Shown piece by piece: positions 59,272 to 64,000 of a DNA stretch of 64,000 nt; positions within the stretch are counted from its first letter, which is position 1; each line of letters starts with the position of its first letter. Source of the stretch: Spongospora subterranea f. sp. subterranea. Its lineage: Eukaryota; Endomyxa: Phytomyxea; Phytomyxea; Plasmodiophorida. The stretch is from the NCBI GenBank assembly GCA_049724395.1, contig JAUGWO010000209.1, forward strand, positions 62,001 through 126,000, read 5' to 3'. A program made the position numbers and the translations under genes. The notes beneath the pieces were generated by a model. The model did not search any database and was not told the origin of the DNA. It was given only the letters and a program-made list of their open reading frames with translations.

Positions 59272-59672
59272 CGCCTTGGGCTGTTATCACTCCATTTATT
59301 GTGACTGTTATCTGTCGGCCGTTCTCGTCGACAACACAGAATTAGAGTTTTATTACGCCAAATTACCGTGGGGAAACGGGGCGATAGCGGGCGGTGGCGT
59401 TCACAGCGGTTATGTGATGGCGTCGAATGGAATATACCGAATTCGTGAGCGGTGATGTGACAGATATCATTGGGATCGATATACACACACGACTCCCTAT
59501 TATTGGTGTCGAGACGTTGAACTTGGGATCGGTCCCGGCTGTGGTTTCAACTTGAATACGATGCGGGACGAAGTTGTGGCACAGTTAATGTGCCCGATTA
59601 TACGAGTGAACACCTGTAGACCTGGTTGTCAATCGAACGATTATACTCAGGAGAGCAAACATCGGTCGCCTC
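59272..59672. other. Spacer between divergent genes
   Basis: About 400 bp containing the presumed promoter of the dynein-2 intermediate chain and of the plus-strand gene that follows. The minus frame at 59097-59486 overlaps the WDR34 start and is a shadow. Confidence 0.4.
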
Positions 59673-61122
59673 ATGGTCAAGGGGCTGCTTAAACCGGCCA
59701 TCTCCCAACGACATTGGCGAGGTCGCCGCCAATCCAGGACCCAGGCGACGATCCCGTTGCTACATGAGCTGTACGTGCACCTGATCAGATCGTCCCTGGT
59801 GCGGTCGATAATCGCTTCACCCGATATCAATGAACGTGAGATCGCAAAGGACTGTGTGTGATATTGTGCGGTCTCCCGTTATTTTACAGTGGTTCACCAC
59901 TGTAAATATATTACAGGGGCGATCGGATCTGCAGGGCCTGATCTTGTGTTAAATCCATACAATCTCACACGCCGGAAACCCCCTCGACCATCAATTCAGG
60001 TCGTGATTTATGGAAACCAATGGTGGGTTTATTGGACTTCCCATGTTGTCATAACAATGGGGGCGACTACCCGATTACCGCCATGATCACGGAGTCGCCA
60101 TCGCCATTATAGATCGGGTGCGGGATCCGAACGGGAGCCGCATTCGCGTCGGAAATGGCGACGATGGAGACGGATCCGTCGGCGGCGATGCCTCGCCTGC
60201 TATCTAAACTCCATACCGGGAGTGAATCAATCCTGGAGCAGTATTCCCTGGATAAACTGCCCGGGACCCTACCGGTCTGTCCCCGAGCCCGTTTCGATGC
60301 CCCATCCAAATCCCTCAATTCGTCGTGTGTTGTCTTGTTTGTCGTTTTTCAGATCATCGGACAGATCCTCAATCAGTTCGACCAAACTATGTTGTAATTT
60401 GTCACTTTAATCGCCAGCCTGTCGTTGGCCCTGACCATGACAATTTGGGTTTGGTTTAGCAATATACTGATGTTCTCGACGAATTTCTCGCTGTTGACGC
60501 GATTATACCAATCGGATAAAGGGCAGCGAGCGGCCGATTTCGTCATGTTCTATCCGCTGAACAACGTCAACGACGACATTCCTTTGGCGGTTGACAACAC
60601 GTCGTATGAAGTTCTAAGAACCGCATTCGGCGACGCCACCGATCTGAGCTTTGAAGAATTCGAGCAAATAATGCTGTTTGAGGGGAATCGAGTAAGGGAT
60701 TGCGCTTTGAACTATTGTAAATAGTTCATCAATTACTGGTGCGTTTGTTTCCAGAACCAATTGCAGCTTTTGTGCCAGGCGTTCGCCGCTGTGTAAGTTG
60801 AGATCATGTTCATTGACGCGGCGCTGATTTGCTGAATCATCTGGGAATTTACAGCTGGCTCAGAGATTATGGGGAAACGGTCGAAGTGACTCCAAGTTTG
60901 CTGGTCAATCACCTGAAAAACATATTCCATTATGAGCACCTGAGCCAAGGTGATCGCCTCCAAATCGATGAATCTGATTTCAAAATCTCAGCGCGATTCG
61001 TCAAACACGTTCTGGTCACGTTCACACATGTTAGTCGCACGTTCAGCGTCATGATTTCAAATCTGATCTTGCGTTGTCAGATGGCCAGCAAAGACTATGA
61101 ACGAATCACTCGTTCCGCATAG
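59673..61122 (+). CDS. Unrecognised multi-exon protein with hydrophobic segments
   Basis: Coding character in several frames: 59673-59861 (basic, then IPLLHELYVHLIRSSLVRSI), about 60155-60397 (SAAMPRLLSKLHTGSESILE), and a strong part from 60425 (MTIWVWFSNILMFSTNFSLL, then QRAADFVMFYPLNNVNDDIP and SFEEFEQIMLFEGNR). A GTAAGG donor after GNR joins NQLQLLCQAFAAV, and a further intron joins WLRDYGETVEVTPSLLVNHL, IDESDFKISARFVKHV and a final basic end at 61122. I do not recognise a family. The hydrophobic stretches suggest a membrane or large scaffolding protein. Upstream exon structure is uncertain. The stop is only 22 bp from the convergent coiled-coil gene. Confidence 0.45.
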
Positions 61123-61144
61123 GGATCCGACTCAATCACGACCT

Positions 61145-63269
61145 TTAACTTATAAAGCTAGGTTTTAATTTCAAAGCCAAGGTTGTGTTGCTGGCATCAT
61201 TATCGTTCGGAATCCCCACCGTGAACAGACCTTTCCAGAGGTTACCGGCTCCGTCTTCACAGAAACGCTTAGCTCGGTGCGGGTTCAGATTCCTCGTCTC
61301 CATTGTGGTACGGTCTTCGGTATCCATCGTTCTTGATGGAACATGTTCTTGACTTCCGGTTCGCATTGATCTGCCTGCCGTTTCAGTTTTCTGATGGCGA
61401 GCAGTTCGGTATCCCTGAGCAATCGGTCGGGATCTGGCTTCACTTTGATACCCGATTGAAGTTTAGCGATCATTGTGTTCAGATGCGCTTCGCGTAGCTT
61501 CTGGATCTTGAATTTCGCCTCCAACAGGTCTTGTTTCTTTTGAAGTAGTGCGTGATTTCTTAGTTGAATCTATAGCGAAACCGTTTTGGGATGTTTGCGA
61601 GCCATTTGATGGGCCAAGTACCTTTTCCAAAGTATTCTCGTCGGCTTGTTTCTTGAACTGTTTAGATTCGGTTCGATTTGCGCTTGTCATGCACCTTTGC
61701 TTTTTGATATTTCGATATCTGTTCACGCAGGCGCTTCATTCTTCGTTGTTCGCGATAGTGGGCTTCTTTCGCGGCTAATGCTTCGGCGTCCGCTCTTTGG
61801 GCTGATTCCTCTTGTGCCTTCGCCTTTTTCTCCTCCTTATGGCGAATCATATCACACATCACAACACTACGCAGGCAATTCCGGCACCAACCTTCCATTT
61901 CAATATTGCTTCGTCCTTTATCTGTGCCTCTATTCTCCGCTTTTCCCTTTCTTCGCTGGAAACATGGTCTTGCTGGCCGAGAACTCCAGATGCTTGAGCG
62001 ACGGCTTTCTCCTTTTGGCCCTATCACATTGTCAAATTCACCTTTGTTCTCATGGCTCTCACTAGACTAACTTGTTTTCTAGCTCTCCATTCGGCGATCA
62101 ATTCCTTCTTATGTGCAATGTATGCCAGATATCTGCTCCAAAATCACAACGTTTTAAGGTTTCTTTAGCACGCTGGGGGTGAGCAATTATCACCTTTTGA
62201 ACCATTGATAATGTTCTTTGACAGATTCGTACGATTGACCGGGAATCTCACCTGACGCTTGTTTACAGAACTCTTCCACATCCTGGCACGAATTCCACAA
62301 CCTTTCCAGCCCAGTTAGAATGCACATTGTGCTCCGCTACTTCAGTATATACCTCATCCAATATTGATGATCAACGGCGTCCCAACCTCCATAGGCACCG
62401 CCTTCCGCGTCAATTTTCTTCTGAACGTGGTCCACCTGAACTAGAATTGGATCCCGAACCGAGTTGGGCGGCTGAAGTCGAACAGGAACTCAACAGTAGA
62501 TCGCATCGGTTCGTCAACAACAAACCGTTTCAGTCAGACTGTAATTCGCAGGTGCTGGAGGTTGATCAATGGGCTCGATCGATGCCGACGACGAATCCAA
62601 TCTGTGAAACTTCTCCAAAGCGGCGTCTATGGCCTCTTCCAATTGAGCTCGTTCCGATCCTATCGCCTCGAACTCTTTGGTTCGATTGATCTTGAACGCC
62701 ACCAGATCCTCGTCAACCGCATCGAGTAAATTCTTTAATTGACGACACGCTGTCCACAAAATCGTCAAGGAGGTCCAAAAAAATGCTCAGCAGACCTAAT
62801 ACCCTTCTCATCGTCAGGTTTCACGGTGGGGATGAACGATTCCACATCAGCAATCTGTGCTTTGATTGAATCAATAACGGAGAATATGGCTGCACCTGAA
62901 CCGAACTTCAGAACAAGATAGCGGGCTTAAATTTGGCCCGAACTTTGTTCTACGCGATCTCTTGATAAAGCAGAATTTTCATCAATAAGGTATCGCATTT
63001 CATTGTTCAGATATTGATCCAATCTGGCCAGGTTATTTTGGACAGACAACTCTAGGAGATTCACTCTGACAAGGTGAAACTTGATGAATGAAACCACAAT
63101 TGGAGATGGGCGGCAAAATCGTACTTCTGCTGAAAGTTCCTGGCGCAGGTTTTCCATTCTTCCGCCTCCAACTTCCTGGCTGAAGATGGCCTAGCGGATA
63201 GACCTCTAAAACAGGACACCCATAAGCCTGATCCGGTTGAATTTGGCGAACATACTTTCCAGTTGACAT
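61145..63269 (-). CDS. Coiled-coil protein, CCDC148-like
   Basis: Probable ciliary/cytoskeletal coiled-coil protein. It starts at ATG 63269 (MSTGKYVRQIQPDQAYGCPV). Exons on the minus strand: MENLRQELSAEVRF (63157), NNLARLDQYLNNEMRYLIDE, LDAVDEDLVAFKINRTKEFE (62700), ERLWNSCQDVEEFCKQAS (62300), a charged region EEKKAKAQEESAQRADAEAL-AAKEAHYREQRRMKRLREQI (61850-61700), then LLEAKFKIQKLREAHLNTMI-AKLQSGIKVKPDPDRLLRDT (61530-61440) and HRAKRFCEDGAG...WKGLFT near the end. The order, a long charged coil followed by a DP-R-L/M-x-DT phrase and a short C-terminal RF-x-G-G-L block, recalls CCDC148. The match is loose and exon joins are approximate. Confidence 0.5.
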
Positions 63270-63510
63270 CGATTCAGTATCGACGGCGCCCCAGTTTCTC
63301 GTCCTCGAAAATGGTGGTTTGTGCAGGGAGAGCCGGAGCGAGTCAGCTAACAGTCAAAGACAGTGTCGAAAAATAGATCCAATCCATCGTGTGAATGTAC
63401 GCCAGAGTTTTATTCAGTTAGAGTCACCTTCGACGACGGATTCCGGTTTACGCAGCTGGGATGTGATTGCGTCGAACGCTGCTTCGCTGACCTTTTTGGC
63501 GACGTGTTGG

Positions 63511-64000
63511 CTAACTGGTTTCACGACTTCTCGCTGCATCTGATCCCCAAACGTCTTGGCCGCCTGCAGACCAATTGACTGACGAAAACCTGGACCTGTT
63601 CAACGCACCAACCTTGATCGTCGAATCAATACTTCCCTGATGGGTTTGCACAAACGGGGCGACAAAGTGTTTGAAAACCACTTGAGCACCGTTTGTCTGG
63701 GGAGCGAACAACCAAATCAAGCAACAGCATTTGACGAACTGATAAAATGGGACCCAGAATAGAAATAGATCTCCGAACGCTTCTAAAACCTGGAAAAGCC
63801 TAAGGACGGAATGATCAGATATAATTTGAGTTAAAAAAAATGTGTCAAAATACCCGAAAACAATCCAGTATGTTAACCAGTACGAATCGTCAGCTGTTCC
63901 TTTCGATTTGACGGCATTGAACGATTTCAATGTGGGATAGAAAAATCCAATGCAATTAGTAACTGCTTTACCACCAAAACCCTGTTTATAGACATTCGTC
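63511..64000 (-). CDS. REEP5/DP1/HVA22-family ER-shaping protein, 5' truncated
   Basis: TB2/DP1/HVA22 reticulon-like protein that curves tubular ER membranes. The N-terminus lies beyond the window edge; the frame is open at 64000 (VTNCIGFFYPTLKSFNAVKS, SKGTADDSYWLTYWIVFG). An intron of about 50 bp (GTATTT...CCTTAG) joins LFQVLEAFGDLFLFWVPFYQ, then FVKCCCLIWLFAPQTNGAQV and HFVAPFVQTHQGSIDSTI, aligning along its length with REEP5 (WLTYWVVYGVF, WFPFYYMLKCGFLLW, NGAELLYKRIIRPFF). Two hairpin membrane insertions are visible. The tail is Ser/Arg-rich. Read without splicing, the frame also stays open through the intron, so the short intron is inferred from conservation. Confidence 0.88.
   Translation of the reverse strand, partial: TNVYKQGFGGKAVTNCIGFFYPTLKSFNAVKSKGTADDSYWLTYWIVFGYFDTFFLTQIISDHSVLRLFQVLEAFGDLFLFWVPFYQFVKCCCLIWLFAPQTNGAQVVFKHFVAPFVQTHQGSIDSTIKVGALNRSRFSSVNWSAGGQDVWGSDAARSRETS

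Overview
This window is nuclear DNA from a unicellular eukaryote. The genes are cut by many short GT-AG introns, those I could fix at the junction being about 47 to 96 bp. They are tightly packed on both strands and encode conserved eukaryotic machinery: proteasome, chromatin, dynein/dynactin, mitochondrial respiration and ER quality control. Axonemal dynein assembly factor DNAAF1 and a dynein-2 (IFT) intermediate chain show that the organism makes a motile cilium or flagellum. A plant/protist-type mariner element and an AAA-ATPase-like gene would suit a SAR-type protist with flagellated zoospores (for example a plasmodiophorid or a stramenopile), but the lineage cannot be fixed from this sequence alone.

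Layout. 0-8.3 kb: proteasome RPN2 (5' truncated), complex III hinge protein QCR6, an NSD-type SET/PHD histone methyltransferase, a protein joining cyclic-nucleotide-binding domains to an RGS domain, and a rubrerythrin-like protein with a mitochondrial leader. 8.9-17.5 kb: a protein built of about 26 Cys-Pro (heme-regulatory-like) motifs, a CDK9/CDK12-type kinase with a His-rich tail, a steroid 5-alpha-reductase-family enzyme, a degenerate retroelement/repeat zone, a HIG1 protein and ribosomal protein eS25. 17.7-29.8 kb: an unrecognised gene, a DNAJC16-like J/thioredoxin membrane protein, a HERP-like ER protein and a 6-kb CHD remodeler ending in a PCNA-binding motif. 29.9-40.5 kb: an AAA-ATPase-like protein, DNAAF1, a mitochondrial BCKDK/PDK-family kinase, a mariner remnant, RTF2, SURF2 and SEM1/DSS1. 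41.5-48.1 kb: a copine followed by two related satellite arrays. 48.6-64 kb: kynureninase, SAP18, an SV2/SVOP-type transporter, dynamitin, a secreted SUEL lectin, dynein-2 intermediate chain WDR34, an unrecognised membrane-like protein, a CCDC148-like coiled-coil protein and a REEP/HVA22 protein (truncated by the window end).

The genes do not form one pathway; this is ordinary eukaryotic gene order with themes. These are the proteasome (RPN2, SEM1), cilium and dynein (DNAAF1, WDR34, dynamitin, probably CCDC148), mitochondrion (QCR6, HIG1, BCKDK, rubrerythrin-like) and chromatin (NSD, CHD, SAP18). Convergent neighbours are only 22-135 bp apart. The strongest candidates for something undescribed are the Cys-Pro repeat protein, the cyclic-nucleotide/RGS fusion, and a recurring +1 reading-frame break in otherwise well-conserved genes. 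Exon boundaries were placed by eye from splice signals and family conservation; where no exons are listed, the span is approximate.
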